64,000 nucleotides of DNA, from assembly GCA_020635055.1 (NCBI GenBank), contig JACKAN010000005.1, positions 97,829 to 161,828 of the forward strand. The letters are read 5' to 3'. Made by a program: the position numbers and the translations under genes. Under the pieces are notes generated by a model that did not search any database, was not told the DNA's origin, and saw only the letters and a program-made list of their open reading frames with translations. The stretch comes from Pseudobdellovibrionaceae bacterium. GTDB lineage: Bacteria; Bdellovibrionota; Bdellovibrionia; Bdellovibrionales; UBA1609. Of the stretch, positions 35,067 through 44,549 are shown in pieces; position 1 is the stretch's first letter, and each line of letters begins with the position of its first letter.

Positions 35067-35948
35067 ATGGCTGCTGAACCTAAAAATAATTGCAAGATAT
35101 ACTTAGTCAGTGGCAAAGGTGGAGTGGGTAAGAGCACAGTAGCTGCCGCAATTGGTCATTCTTTTGCCAGTAGAGGCCTGAAAACATTACTAATTGAATT
35201 GGGATATAATAGTTATTTTAATTATGTATTTGGTAGAAAATTCTCTTTTCAACCCTACAACATTAAACCCAATTTGGATTTAGCCATATGGTCTGGAGAG
35301 GAATGCCTTAAAGAATTCATTTCTTATTACATAAGATTATCAACAGTTGTGGATCTTTTTTTTGAAAATAAGATTATGAAAACCTTAGTTAAAGCTGCCC
35401 CGGCCTTACAAGAGCTTGCAATCTTAGGAAAGTTAACATCTGGTTTCCGTAAAATTGGACCAGAATTGAATTACGATAGAATTGTAGTGGATGCATTTTC
35501 TTCAGGACATTTTTTATCTCTTTTGAGGGTGCCAAAAGGGATTTCAGATACCATTTCTTTGGGTCCTATGGGCCAACAAAGTGCAAATATACATAAGACA
35601 CTTATAAATTCAGAAATTTGTAATTATGTATGGGTTTCTACCTGTGAAGAATTACCCGTACAGGAGAGTTTAGAGTTTATTGGATTATTGAACACCGATT
35701 TCAATGTTACTCCAAAACTTATTTTAAATAAAATTCTTCGACCTCAAATTCCGAATATGGTTGATAGAGCATCTGGTAAATTTGCTAGTTACCTGCAAAA
35801 CATTAAGAAAAGAGAGGACTGGTCCACTGCTGAATTTGTTAAAAATAGTAAGAATTATGTAGAGTCACCATTTAGTTTTCACGCGAGTGTAGAAGAGAGA
35901 ATCCAATATTTATCAGAGGTTTATTCAAGTTATGAGTCATTTGTTTAA
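35067..35948 (+). CDS. ArsA/Get3-like ATPase, subunit 1
   Basis: 293 residues. Deviant Walker A SGKGGVGKST (about 15-24) with the signature lysine, followed by LLIELG where ParA/ArsA proteins have the Switch I region, and DRIVVDAFSSGH as Walker B. Its partner overlaps it by 17 bp. The pair resembles the two Get3/ArsA-like ATPases encoded together in mycobacteria and in delta-type bacteria. There is no arsenite-binding Cys set, so arsenite transport is unlikely; a role in protein targeting or envelope processes is inferred only. Confidence 0.8.
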   Translation: MAAEPKNNCKIYLVSGKGGVGKSTVAAAIGHSFASRGLKTLLIELGYNSYFNYVFGRKFSFQPYNIKPNLDLAIWSGEECLKEFISYYIRLSTVVDLFFENKIMKTLVKAAPALQELAILGKLTSGFRKIGPELNYDRIVVDAFSSGHFLSLLRVPKGISDTISLGPMGQQSANIHKTLINSEICNYVWVSTCEELPVQESLEFIGLLNTDFNVTPKLILNKILRPQIPNMVDRASGKFASYLQNIKKREDWSTAEFVKNSKNYVESPFSFHASVEERIQYLSEVYSSYESFV

Positions 35949-36990
35949 TAAAGCTAAAATCATAGTTTGCGTAGGAACGGGAGGAGTGGGTAAAACTACA
36001 GTAGCGGCCAGCTTAGGAATTCAAGCAGCAAAAGAGGGGAAGAGAGTATTGGTTCTGACAATAGATCCCGCTAAACGCTTGGCTCAGACTTTGGGACTGG
36101 AAAATTCATTAAATGGAAATATTTTAGTTCCTGAGCAAAATTATAGAGGAAAACTATATGCCGGATGGGTGGATCCTGAAACTTGTTTTAATGATTTTGT
36201 AAGATCAAATTCAAAGGATAACAAGAAAGTAGCTAAAATTTTGAATAACACTTTATATAAACAACTTTCAACAAATCTAAGCGGTTCTCAGGAATTTACT
36301 TCATTGGATCGTTTGTACCGTGAGGTTACGGGTGGTAACTTTGACTTGGTAATATTGGATACCCCACCAGCGCAAAATGCCATGGATTTTTTTAATGCTC
36401 CAGAAAAAATCTACGCACTTTTCCAACGATCCATTACTCGATGGTTTGCAGGGGAGTCCAAAGACCAAAATATTTTTGCTAAAATTATAAATCGAGGAAC
36501 ATTAACTGTTTTGGCAGCCTTAGAGAAGTTAACTGGAGCTGCGTTTATTGGCGAATTGGCGGATTTTTTTACATCAATTCAAGATATTCAAGAGGTGATT
36601 AGTCAGCGGAGTTTGGATGTCCACAAAATGTTAATGGAGCCTACTACGCAATTTATTTTAGTGTCTACCTATGATAAAATTAAAATACTAGAGGCCAAGG
36701 ACATTTATACACAATTTAAAAGGTTTGGATTTAATTTATATTCAGTTTTTATAAACAGATGCTTACCCGAATGGGATGAACCGCAAGAGGAACTAAAAGA
36801 ATTGTATTCGAAATTTATAGATTTGCATAAGACAACGGAAGGTGAAATAGACAGTTTTAGAAAATTACTTCACAGTGAAGTTTTACTTTATAAAATCCAA
36901 GATCTTGAGAGTGATTTAACAGGTATCCAGGGGCTATCGGCCCTTTCAGATAAGATAAGTGTGGCACTTAAGGAGAATTCACTTGTTTAA
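35932..36990 (+). CDS. ArsA/Get3-like ATPase, subunit 2
   Basis: 352 residues. P-loop GTGGVGKTT lacks the first (signature) lysine, which is Thr here. LTIDPAKRLAQTLGL and Walker B LVILDTPPAQNAMDF are the hallmarks of the ArsA family. Together with subunit 1, which keeps the lysine, it suggests an asymmetric heterodimer. Start overlaps the previous gene; the next gene's start lies inside its last codons. Confidence 0.85.
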   Translation: MSHLFNKAKIIVCVGTGGVGKTTVAASLGIQAAKEGKRVLVLTIDPAKRLAQTLGLENSLNGNILVPEQNYRGKLYAGWVDPETCFNDFVRSNSKDNKKVAKILNNTLYKQLSTNLSGSQEFTSLDRLYREVTGGNFDLVILDTPPAQNAMDFFNAPEKIYALFQRSITRWFAGESKDQNIFAKIINRGTLTVLAALEKLTGAAFIGELADFFTSIQDIQEVISQRSLDVHKMLMEPTTQFILVSTYDKIKILEAKDIYTQFKRFGFNLYSVFINRCLPEWDEPQEELKELYSKFIDLHKTTEGEIDSFRKLLHSEVLLYKIQDLESDLTGIQGLSALSDKISVALKENSLV

Positions 36991-38062
36991 AGTTATTTTA
37001 ATAACATTTTGCATTGTTTCAACGGGTTGTTCCAGTTGGAAATTTTGGGAAAAAGATTCCGCAAACGAACCTTCAGCAAAACAAAAGGCTGAAGAGAAAA
37101 GAACAATAGAAATATTTTCTGAGGGCAACAAATATTTAGATCAGGGTAAATATTTGCAAGCAAAAGAAAAATTTGAAAAAGCGCTATCGATGGCTCCGGC
37201 AACATCTTTTGAATTATTAATTCTATTTAATTTAGCCGCAGCCTATGAGGGGTTAGGCGATTGTAAAGCTGCTGGGCGGAACTATAGGAAAGTAGTAAAC
37301 ATGTCTGGTCGCAGTCAACAACGGCTACAATCTGAAAGTTTGTACTCTTTATCAAAAGCCTATGAATGCATTGGTTCTGACGAAAAGGTGATTGCCAGCC
37401 TTGTTGATTTGGAAAAAAGGAAGCAGTGGCTTTCTCAAGAGGTGGCTTATGCTGAAATTCCTGCAAGACTTGCAATCACCTATTCAAGAAAAGGAAATAC
37501 AACTCAAGCATTAAAATATTTTAAAGAAGCAGAGAAAGGACTGAGTAAAATAAGTAATTTAAGGATGGAGGATGATAAGAAAAAAGAGTTGTTAGCAAGA
37601 ACTCTTTATACGATGGGTGGACTTAACTATGAACATTTTAATGAAAAAAACTATGATAAGTATCTAAAAAGTTTAGATTATGTGCAAAAATATTTATTGA
37701 GATCGGTGGAGTTAGATCATAAAAATTGGTCCCCAAGGTCTGCTGAGGCCTTATTAAAATCTTATGAAGGAATCTGGAAGGTTTTAGGAAATATAAAAGA
37801 TCCTTCGAGTGATGCTGAAAGGAACAAGAAAGTAGAATTTATTAAAGAAACATTAACAAGTTTAGAATTATTAAAAAGATCTAGATTCCCAGGGGCAATA
37901 AATCAAGAAATGGTTATTGTTCTATTTGATCAACTGCATAAAAAAGAAGTAGAGTTTCAAAACTATCTAGCTGAGAATTCGAACACAACGCAAAAAACAA
38001 AAGAAAACGAAAAACGTTTTGGCATAAAAAGAGAAGGGAAATTAGTGGTACCTAAAAAATGA
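36983..38062 (+). CDS. TPR-repeat lipoprotein
   Basis: 359 residues from TTG 36983, which has AAGGAGAA about 8 nt upstream; an upstream in-frame GTG would prepend a hydrophilic tail to the signal. Lipoprotein signal with lipobox VSTGC (about residue 16-20), then TPR-like helical pairs (LDQGKYLQAKEKFEKALSMAP, FNLAAAYEGLGDCKAAGRNY, ITYSRKGNTTQALKYFKEAEKG). Likely an envelope scaffold. Its first codons overlap the end of the ATPase pair and its last overlap the next gene, so all form one operon. Confidence 0.85.
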   Translation: MFKVILITFCIVSTGCSSWKFWEKDSANEPSAKQKAEEKRTIEIFSEGNKYLDQGKYLQAKEKFEKALSMAPATSFELLILFNLAAAYEGLGDCKAAGRNYRKVVNMSGRSQQRLQSESLYSLSKAYECIGSDEKVIASLVDLEKRKQWLSQEVAYAEIPARLAITYSRKGNTTQALKYFKEAEKGLSKISNLRMEDDKKKELLARTLYTMGGLNYEHFNEKNYDKYLKSLDYVQKYLLRSVELDHKNWSPRSAEALLKSYEGIWKVLGNIKDPSSDAERNKKVEFIKETLTSLELLKRSRFPGAINQEMVIVLFDQLHKKEVEFQNYLAENSNTTQKTKENEKRFGIKREGKLVVPKK

Positions 38063-38802
38063 ATAGTATTTCTGAATATACAAAGGGTTTAAAATTTATT
38101 TTTTCAGGGTTTAAAGTCATATTGACTGACAAATCACTTTGGTTATGGGCGATGGCTCCTATAATTATAGATTTAACTTTACTTATATATTTATTAAATA
38201 TCGGACTCTCATATCTAACTGTTTGGGTTGTTGGTGCTTTAAGTTTTATTTTTACAGATCCAAGTGGAGTGCTATACTCAATCTTATATTATCCACTATA
38301 TATATTTTTCGCTATTGGGTTTACAGTTATAATAGTTTTCGCAATTTATTTGATTGGAACAGTTATCGCATCTCCATTTAATTCTGTAATCGCAGAAAAG
38401 GTACTTGTAGGAAGAGGAGTATTAAGAGACAGGCCATTTCAATTTTCCCGCTGGATTAAAACGAGTATTAAAATGATGATGACATCTTTGTTGAGAGTTT
38501 TGATTTTCGCATTTATTGGTATATTTTTATTTGTTTTTACTTTTATTCCAGGATTAAACCTGCTTTCTTCTTTTTTTGCATTTATAGTTTTGGCTTTTGA
38601 TAACATGGACTACTCCTATGAAGCCATGGAGTATCGTCTTACAGAGAGGCTTTCTCATCTAAAACAAAATGCACTATTATACAGTGGGATGGGATCCATT
38701 ATTGGATTGACATTGTTGATTCCTGGATTGACGTTGATTTTAATGCCATTTTTAGTAGCTGGCGCTGCCGTGAACTTTATACCAACTAAGAATCGAGTTT
38801 AA
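38059..38802 (+). CDS. CysZ/EI24-family membrane protein
   Basis: 247 residues with several membrane helices; ATGA overlap with the preceding lipoprotein gene. Begins YTKGLKFIFSGFKVILTDKSLWLW and contains IASPFNSVIAEKV and FDNMDYSYEAMEYRL, typical of EI24 (Pfam) proteins. The E. coli member CysZ takes up sulfate; for this one the substrate is unknown. The next gene makes gamma-glutamylcysteine, so a sulfur link is possible but unproven. Confidence 0.8.
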   Translation: MNSISEYTKGLKFIFSGFKVILTDKSLWLWAMAPIIIDLTLLIYLLNIGLSYLTVWVVGALSFIFTDPSGVLYSILYYPLYIFFAIGFTVIIVFAIYLIGTVIASPFNSVIAEKVLVGRGVLRDRPFQFSRWIKTSIKMMMTSLLRVLIFAFIGIFLFVFTFIPGLNLLSSFFAFIVLAFDNMDYSYEAMEYRLTERLSHLKQNALLYSGMGSIIGLTLLIPGLTLILMPFLVAGAAVNFIPTKNRV

Positions 38803-38803
38803 T

Positions 38804-40045
38804 ATGATACAAGAACTTATTCACAATCAAATTTGTAAAAACTTAAAAGCCTTAGAGGCTTGGTATGAAAAAACTGGTGGGAGCCTTGCTTTTCCAATTT
38901 ACTCAAGCTTTGATATTAGGGATTCTGGAAGCAAAGCTTGCCCCGTTGACGCCAATATTTTCCCTGCAGGATTCAATAATATTTGTGATGTTGACAAAGA
39001 AAATTCGATAGAATTAATGAAGCAATACCTCACTAGTCATTACCCTCAGCTTAAAAAATTTGTGGTTTTACTTACCGAAGAGCATACTCAAAATGCATAC
39101 TATTGGGAAAATGTTTACACTATAAAGAAACTTATAGAATCTTCCGGCTTCCAAGTTAAAGTTGCAATTCCAAGAGAGTTCGAAGGCTCATTAGATGTAA
39201 AATCAATCCATGAAAACGAATTAAAAGTTTATAGTGCAAATAAAAAAAATGGTTCGATAATTGTAGATGGACAAGAGCCAGAACTAGTTGTTAACAATAA
39301 TGATTTTTCAAGTGATTATTCCAATTGGATAGAAGGTTTAAATGTGCCAATGAACCCTCCCTTCCAACTGGGTTGGTATTGGCGTAGAAAAGAGGATTTT
39401 TTTAAACAATACAATATTTTGGTAGAGGAGTTCGCAAGAATTATTGATGTTCCAAAAATAGTTTTACAGTTAAAAACATTACCTTTTAAAAACTTTAATA
39501 TTAATGATGAGGCGTCGAGGAAAGAATTGGGAAACAGGGTTGATGAGTTTTTATCTGATCTGGAAAGAGAGTACAAAGAGAGTGGCATTTCTACAAAACC
39601 ATTTGCATTTGTAAAAAATAGTTCTGGCACCTATGGTTTGGGCGTTGTTAAAGTGAATTCAGGCAGTGAAATTTTAGAGTGGAGTTATAAATCAAGAAAG
39701 AAGATGAAGGCTGCAAAAGGTGGAGGAGGTATCAATGAAGTTATTATTCAAGAGGGGATACCTACTAAATATCAAACAGAAAACGAAATTGCAGAACCAG
39801 CTATATATTTAATAGGGAAAAAGCTGGCTGGAGGTTTTTTAAGGACACATTCTAAAAAAGGGCCAGATGACAATTTAAATTCACCAGGCGCAGTTTATAA
39901 AAGACTTTGTGTTAGTGATTTAAATGTAGATCTCACTCGTTGTCCCTCTGAAAATGTATATGGATGGTTAGCAAAAATCGGCGTCTTGGCAATTGCAATT
40001 GAAGCCCGTGAAGCTAAGGTAAAGTTTATGGGATACCAATTTTAA
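38804..40045 (+). CDS. gshA: Glutamate-cysteine ligase, ferrooxidans type (PF08886)
   Basis: 413 residues. Matches the GshA family TIGR02049 in visible landmarks: YSSFDIRDSGSKACPVDANIFPAGFNN near the N-terminus, GWYWRRKEDFF in the middle, FVKNSSGTYGLGV (nucleotide/glutamate-binding region), and LAGGFLRTHSKKGPDDNLNSPGA. It makes gamma-glutamylcysteine, the first step to glutathione. No gshB lies in the window. Starts 1 bp after the CysZ/EI24 gene. Confidence 0.88.
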   Translation: MIQELIHNQICKNLKALEAWYEKTGGSLAFPIYSSFDIRDSGSKACPVDANIFPAGFNNICDVDKENSIELMKQYLTSHYPQLKKFVVLLTEEHTQNAYYWENVYTIKKLIESSGFQVKVAIPREFEGSLDVKSIHENELKVYSANKKNGSIIVDGQEPELVVNNNDFSSDYSNWIEGLNVPMNPPFQLGWYWRRKEDFFKQYNILVEEFARIIDVPKIVLQLKTLPFKNFNINDEASRKELGNRVDEFLSDLEREYKESGISTKPFAFVKNSSGTYGLGVVKVNSGSEILEWSYKSRKKMKAAKGGGGINEVIIQEGIPTKYQTENEIAEPAIYLIGKKLAGGFLRTHSKKGPDDNLNSPGAVYKRLCVSDLNVDLTRCPSENVYGWLAKIGVLAIAIEAREAKVKFMGYQF

Positions 40046-40053
40046 AAATAAAA

Positions 40054-40722
40054 TTATAAATCTTTGTCCCAGACTAATGTCAAAGGTCTATTTACAATTT
40101 CTCTCATTTGGACTTTATTTATTTGTAGTATTTTTCCAAAATCATCTTCATTAAACATTCTTACATTTGAAAGCATCCAAGCCCTTGGCCAGCGATCTCC
40201 AATATTTAAAAATGTTAAATGTATATTTCCTCTTTCTCTATAGTCTAACTCTATATCACCCTCTTTTTCTTTAAGAATCTTCTTCATTGGAATCCAAACC
40301 GTATTGATCCTATTAATATCTTTATTTACTTGGCAGTCAGCTTCGACTTTCATGATGGAGGGCTCGCCACTTACAGACATATCTGCTGATTCAAAGACCA
40401 ATTCAACTCGATTATATATGTCACAGGCAAATTGACGATTATTGGATGGGTCTTTTACTACAAAATGTCCCAATTCAATTCCTATATTTTCTTCGTCATC
40501 TAGTGTCTTAGCATCGGCAACAAGACGTTTATAGGATGCCATTTCAAGTGCACGGCCTTCCAGGTGTGAAAAATCAAAAACTTTTTTAATAGCTGCCGGG
40601 TTACGACTTTTGTCCGGGTACCAATAAACCATTCCCTTCCATGAATGAATTGCAATCGTAGCACCTATTACAAGTGTAACTGCAATCATAAGGGCAGAAG
40701 TGAAAGTTTTTTTAAAAGACAA
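40054..40722 (-). CDS. Membrane-anchored protein of unknown function
   Basis: 222 residues. One N-terminal membrane helix (FTSALMIAVTLVIGATIAIH, about 7-26), then an external domain of about 195 residues with IYNRVELVFESADM and a Cys pair (CDIYNR and DCQVNK). No family recognised. It converges 8 bp from gshA and lies downstream of pepA on the same strand (63-bp gap). Confidence 0.7.
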   Translation of the reverse strand: MSFKKTFTSALMIAVTLVIGATIAIHSWKGMVYWYPDKSRNPAAIKKVFDFSHLEGRALEMASYKRLVADAKTLDDEENIGIELGHFVVKDPSNNRQFACDIYNRVELVFESADMSVSGEPSIMKVEADCQVNKDINRINTVWIPMKKILKEKEGDIELDYRERGNIHLTFLNIGDRWPRAWMLSNVRMFNEDDFGKILQINKVQMREIVNRPLTLVWDKDL

Positions 40723-40785
40723 AGTAACTCCTCTATAAATCTAATAAAGATATCGGATATATATAGAGGAGTTTAAATAAAAAAA

Positions 40786-42315
40786 TTAAAAATCTTTAGC
40801 TATCTCGACAAAAGTTCTGATCATAACACCAGAAGCTCCCTTTTCTGGGCAGTAATTAAAGCGTCCACCGAGATCCCATGCCGTTCCAGCAATATCAAAA
40901 TGAGCCCATGGAATATCCTTATCTACAAAGTTTTCAAGGAAGGCCGCTGCAGTTGAGCTACCAGCACCCCTATGATTAGAAATGTTTTGCAAATCAGCGT
41001 GTCGACCCTTTATGTCTTTACCGTGTTCATTATGTAAAGGCATTTGCCAAACTCTCTCACCAGCGGTTAATGATGCTTTTTCAATTTTGGCTTTTAATTT
41101 AGAGTTTCGCGTAAAATAACCAGTGTATACATTGTGTAAGGACACAACAATGGCTCCAGTTAAGGTCGCAACATCAATTATCAATTCGGGCTTTCTCTCG
41201 CAGGCATAGGAGAGCGCATCCATAAGAATGAGTCTACCTTCAGCATCGGTATTTAACACTTCCACGGTTTTACCGTTTCTTGCGGTAAGTATATCACCCG
41301 GTTTATTAGCTGATGGTCCAAGCATATTTTCGGAAGCAGGGACATAAGCGACAGCATTTATTTTTAAACCTAATTTAGCAATGGCAAGCATAGTTGCTAT
41401 TACGGTGGAACCTCCACACATGTCGTATTTCATTTCATCCATGGCCATAGAGGGTTTTATGCTAATTCCACCAGCATCAAAAGTGAGCCCCTTTCCGACA
41501 AAGCAAATAGGTTTTTTAGATGCAGCGGCACCCTTGTATTCCATTAAAATAAAACGAGGTCCGTTGTCGCTCCCTTTACCAACTCCCCAGAGTCCACCCA
41601 TTCTTTCTTTTTTAATGCGCGCTTCATCCCAAACTTGTACTTTTAGTTTTGTTCCCTTGGCTGCAGCTATAGTTTCTTGGCCAAGGATTTCGGGAGTTAA
41701 TAGGTTGCCTGGGGTGTCACCAAGGGCGCGAGCAAAGTTAATACATTCACTCAAAATTTTTCCTACTTCTAAACCTTTCTGTAGCTGTGAGCTATTTGTC
41801 TTAGAGCTGGTAAGAAAATATATTGTCTTTATGGGATGCTGTTTTTTGCGCATATCTTTATTAATGAATTTATCAAACTCATAATCGGCAAGGAGAAACC
41901 CCTCAACTGCAGCAGCCACATAATCAGCAACATTTTTATTGGCACGAGAGAGTAAGTTATCCGTATTTAAATCTGCCTCAACAACTTTATTTTTGACTAA
42001 AGCTTTTTCAATGGCAGCACAAGATCTGCGGATAGACTCTGGACCAATTCTTTTCACATCACCCAAGGAAACAATTAGAACATGCTTGTAGCCATCGAGC
42101 TGTGCATTTCGAAAAATAATAGTTTCATTAGGATCAGCGGAGAAATGACCATCTTTAATTGCATCTTCAATCAGTAGAAGAATTTGTTTGTGTGCATTAG
42201 GAGAGTTTACTTTTACTCCCTTTTTGTCATTACTAGTTCTGTAACAAAACTCGATCAAAGTCTGTGCTTTTGCATTTGTAGTTTTTTGGTTCACATTTTT
42301 AGTAGAAATCTCCAT
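40786..42315 (-). CDS. pepA: Leucyl aminopeptidase (M17)
   Basis: 509 residues. N-terminal macro-like domain, then the M17 catalytic domain with two zinc-site motifs: VGKGLTFDAGGIS…MKYDMCGG and NTDAEGRLILMDAL, the family signature. Cytosolic release of N-terminal residues from peptides; likely processes peptides made by the ClpXP and Lon proteases encoded next to it. The minus-strand start is preceded by AGGAGA. Divergent from clpP across 246 bp. Confidence 0.95.
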   Translation of the reverse strand: MEISTKNVNQKTTNAKAQTLIEFCYRTSNDKKGVKVNSPNAHKQILLLIEDAIKDGHFSADPNETIIFRNAQLDGYKHVLIVSLGDVKRIGPESIRRSCAAIEKALVKNKVVEADLNTDNLLSRANKNVADYVAAAVEGFLLADYEFDKFINKDMRKKQHPIKTIYFLTSSKTNSSQLQKGLEVGKILSECINFARALGDTPGNLLTPEILGQETIAAAKGTKLKVQVWDEARIKKERMGGLWGVGKGSDNGPRFILMEYKGAAASKKPICFVGKGLTFDAGGISIKPSMAMDEMKYDMCGGSTVIATMLAIAKLGLKINAVAYVPASENMLGPSANKPGDILTARNGKTVEVLNTDAEGRLILMDALSYACERKPELIIDVATLTGAIVVSLHNVYTGYFTRNSKLKAKIEKASLTAGERVWQMPLHNEHGKDIKGRHADLQNISNHRGAGSSTAAAFLENFVDKDIPWAHFDIAGTAWDLGGRFNYCPEKGASGVMIRTFVEIAKDF

Positions 42316-42561
42316 GTTGCTATCTCCTATCTTAACGCAGCTTATAATAAAGATAATTTACTAGTCTAACACCCTTCTTTTTATTTTTCTACTGCTTAAG
42401 CATTAAGTGGTGGATAAAAAACCCCGAAGAAATACTAGACATACAGTTTGGGGTGTCCATATTAAGTAGGTAAGTTTTGCCCAGCAAACTGACTAGAAAT
42501 ATTAAAGACTGTCGCTAAATCTATTAGAGCTGGCATAATTAGGAAGTGGAGCTAAATTTTT

Positions 42562-43185
42562 ATGAGTAATTTTCAATCAGCATTGATTCCCGTCGTTGTA
42601 GAACAAACCCCAAGGGGCGAGAGAAGTTATGATATATATTCGCGATTATTAAAAGATCGTCTGATTATACTTGGAACTCCCGTCACCGACGATGTGGCAA
42701 ACAGTATAATTGCTCAAATGTTTTTTTTAGAAATGGACAACCCTGAAAAAGATATACACTTATATATTAATTCACCGGGAGGAAGTGTTTCTGCCGGCTT
42801 GGCAATTTATGATATTATGCAGTTTGTTAAGTGTGATGTTAGTACTTATTGTATGGGACTTGCAGCCAGTATGGGTTCTTTATTACTCACTGCAGGTACT
42901 AAAGGGAAACGCTATGTGTTACCTAATTCCCGGATCATGATTCATCAGCCACTCATAGGTGGTGGCGGTATTTCTGGACAAGCCAGTGACATAGAAATAC
43001 ATGCAAAAGAAATGATTCGTACTAAGAATAAATTGACTGACATTTATGTAGATCATACTGGCCGAGATTTTGAAGAATTGACGAAAGCTATGGACCGAGA
43101 CAATTTTATGAGTGCTCAAGAGGCCAAAGATTTTGGATTAGTTGATCAAGTGGTTTCTAGTCGTAAAAAGATAAGGAAAGATTAA
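42562..43185 (+). CDS. clpP: ATP-dependent Clp protease proteolytic subunit
   Basis: 207 residues. Catalytic Ser in GLAASMGSLLLTAG, His in SRIMIHQP, and Asp in TGRDFEEL, with YINSPGGSVSAG as the oxyanion strand. Includes the start region VVEQTPRGERSYDIYSRLL typical of the mature N-terminus. Forms the barrel peptidase that ClpX feeds; clpX follows 4 bp later. Confidence 0.96.
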   Translation: MSNFQSALIPVVVEQTPRGERSYDIYSRLLKDRLIILGTPVTDDVANSIIAQMFFLEMDNPEKDIHLYINSPGGSVSAGLAIYDIMQFVKCDVSTYCMGLAASMGSLLLTAGTKGKRYVLPNSRIMIHQPLIGGGGISGQASDIEIHAKEMIRTKNKLTDIYVDHTGRDFEELTKAMDRDNFMSAQEAKDFGLVDQVVSSRKKIRKD

Positions 43186-43189
43186 ACGG

Positions 43190-44494
43190 ATGGCAGATAA
43201 AGACAATACCTACGGGACTTTATGTTGTAGCTTCTGTGGCAAAAGCCAAAAAGAAGTTAAGAAACTAATAGCTGGACCTGGCGTCTATATTTGCGATGAA
43301 TGCATTGATTTGTGCAACGATATAATTCAAGAAGAGCGCGAACGAGAAGATACTCAACGTGGTAATTTAAAAGTTCCTAAGCCCGTAGATATTAAATCTT
43401 TTCTAGATGATTATGTGATTGGTCAGGAGAAAGCTAAAAAAGCTCTATCTGTGGCGGTTCACAACCATTATAAAAGAGTTAATTCTGGCACCGGTCGCAA
43501 AGTAGAAGTAGAAATTTCAAAAAGTAATATTTTATTAATTGGACCCACAGGTTCTGGTAAGACTTTGTTGGCACAAACCATTGCGAAAATATTGAATGTG
43601 CCTTTTGCTATGGCCGATGCAACAGCTCTAACAGAAGCGGGTTATGTTGGCGAAGATGTTGAGAATGTAGTATTAAATTTATTGCAGGCAGCTGATTATG
43701 ATGTAGAAAAAGCTCAAAAAGGAGTTATTTACATTGATGAAATCGATAAGATTTCACGCAAATCTGAAAATCCTTCTATTACTCGTGACGTGAGTGGAGA
43801 GGGCGTACAACAAGCTCTTCTTAAAATTCTCGAGGGAACTGTAGCCAATTTACCACCAAAGGGTGGCAGAAAACATCCACAACAGGAATTTATTCAAGTC
43901 GACACTTCAAATATTTTGTTTATTGTCGGTGGTGCTTTTGTAGGATTGGACAAAGTTGTTGAAGGCCGCATAACTAATAAGGCCCTAGGTATAGCTGCCG
44001 ATATCTCTACTAAGGACGAGCAGAACTTAGTACAAAATAATCCACTCAGAAAGCTAGAACCAGATGATTTAGCAAAATATGGTTTAATACCAGAATTTAT
44101 TGGCCGCCTCCCTGTGATTACTGTCCTAGACCAACTTACAGAAGAAGCCTTGATTGATATTCTTATTAAGCCCAAAAATGCACTTACAAAACAATATCAA
44201 AAACTTTTTGAATTTGAAGGGGTTAAACTCACCTTTACCGACGAGGCATTACGAGCTGTGGCAAAAGAGGCTATACGCAGAAATACAGGCGCTCGGGGAC
44301 TTAGGGGTGTTTTAGAAACTTCAATGCTTGATATCATGTTTGAAATTCCTTCCAAGAATAACGTAAAGGAATGTATAATTACTGATAAGGTGATCGAAGG
44401 GACAGAGCAGCCTGAAGTAATTTACGGAACCAAGAAGGATAAGGCAGATAAAAAAGACAATAGTGAAGAAACAAACACTAGCGAAATAGCCTAA
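43190..44494 (+). CDS. clpX: Clp protease ATPase subunit ClpX
   Basis: 434 residues. N-terminal four-Cys zinc domain (CSFCGKSQ… CDECIDLC), Walker A GPTGSGKT (about 121-128), Walker B VIYIDEIDK, pore and sensor motifs (GAGLR-like ARGLRGVLE), and the ClpP-binding IGF loop region, here IPEFIGRLP upstream. Unfolds substrates for ClpP. Coupled to clpP and followed after 55 bp by lon. Confidence 0.96.
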   Translation: MADKDNTYGTLCCSFCGKSQKEVKKLIAGPGVYICDECIDLCNDIIQEEREREDTQRGNLKVPKPVDIKSFLDDYVIGQEKAKKALSVAVHNHYKRVNSGTGRKVEVEISKSNILLIGPTGSGKTLLAQTIAKILNVPFAMADATALTEAGYVGEDVENVVLNLLQAADYDVEKAQKGVIYIDEIDKISRKSENPSITRDVSGEGVQQALLKILEGTVANLPPKGGRKHPQQEFIQVDTSNILFIVGGAFVGLDKVVEGRITNKALGIAADISTKDEQNLVQNNPLRKLEPDDLAKYGLIPEFIGRLPVITVLDQLTEEALIDILIKPKNALTKQYQKLFEFEGVKLTFTDEALRAVAKEAIRRNTGARGLRGVLETSMLDIMFEIPSKNNVKECIITDKVIEGTEQPEVIYGTKKDKADKKDNSEETNTSEIA

Positions 44495-44549
44495 GCATTC
44501 TCTTTCCACCTTAAATTAAAATAGAAACCTATAAAAAAAGGGATCAATT

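Noticed and set aside
34745..35077. 110-codon plus-strand frame before the ArsA-like gene
   Set aside because: It runs antisense through the start of tig and has no recognisable domain; the ArsA-like gene has its own start at 35067.
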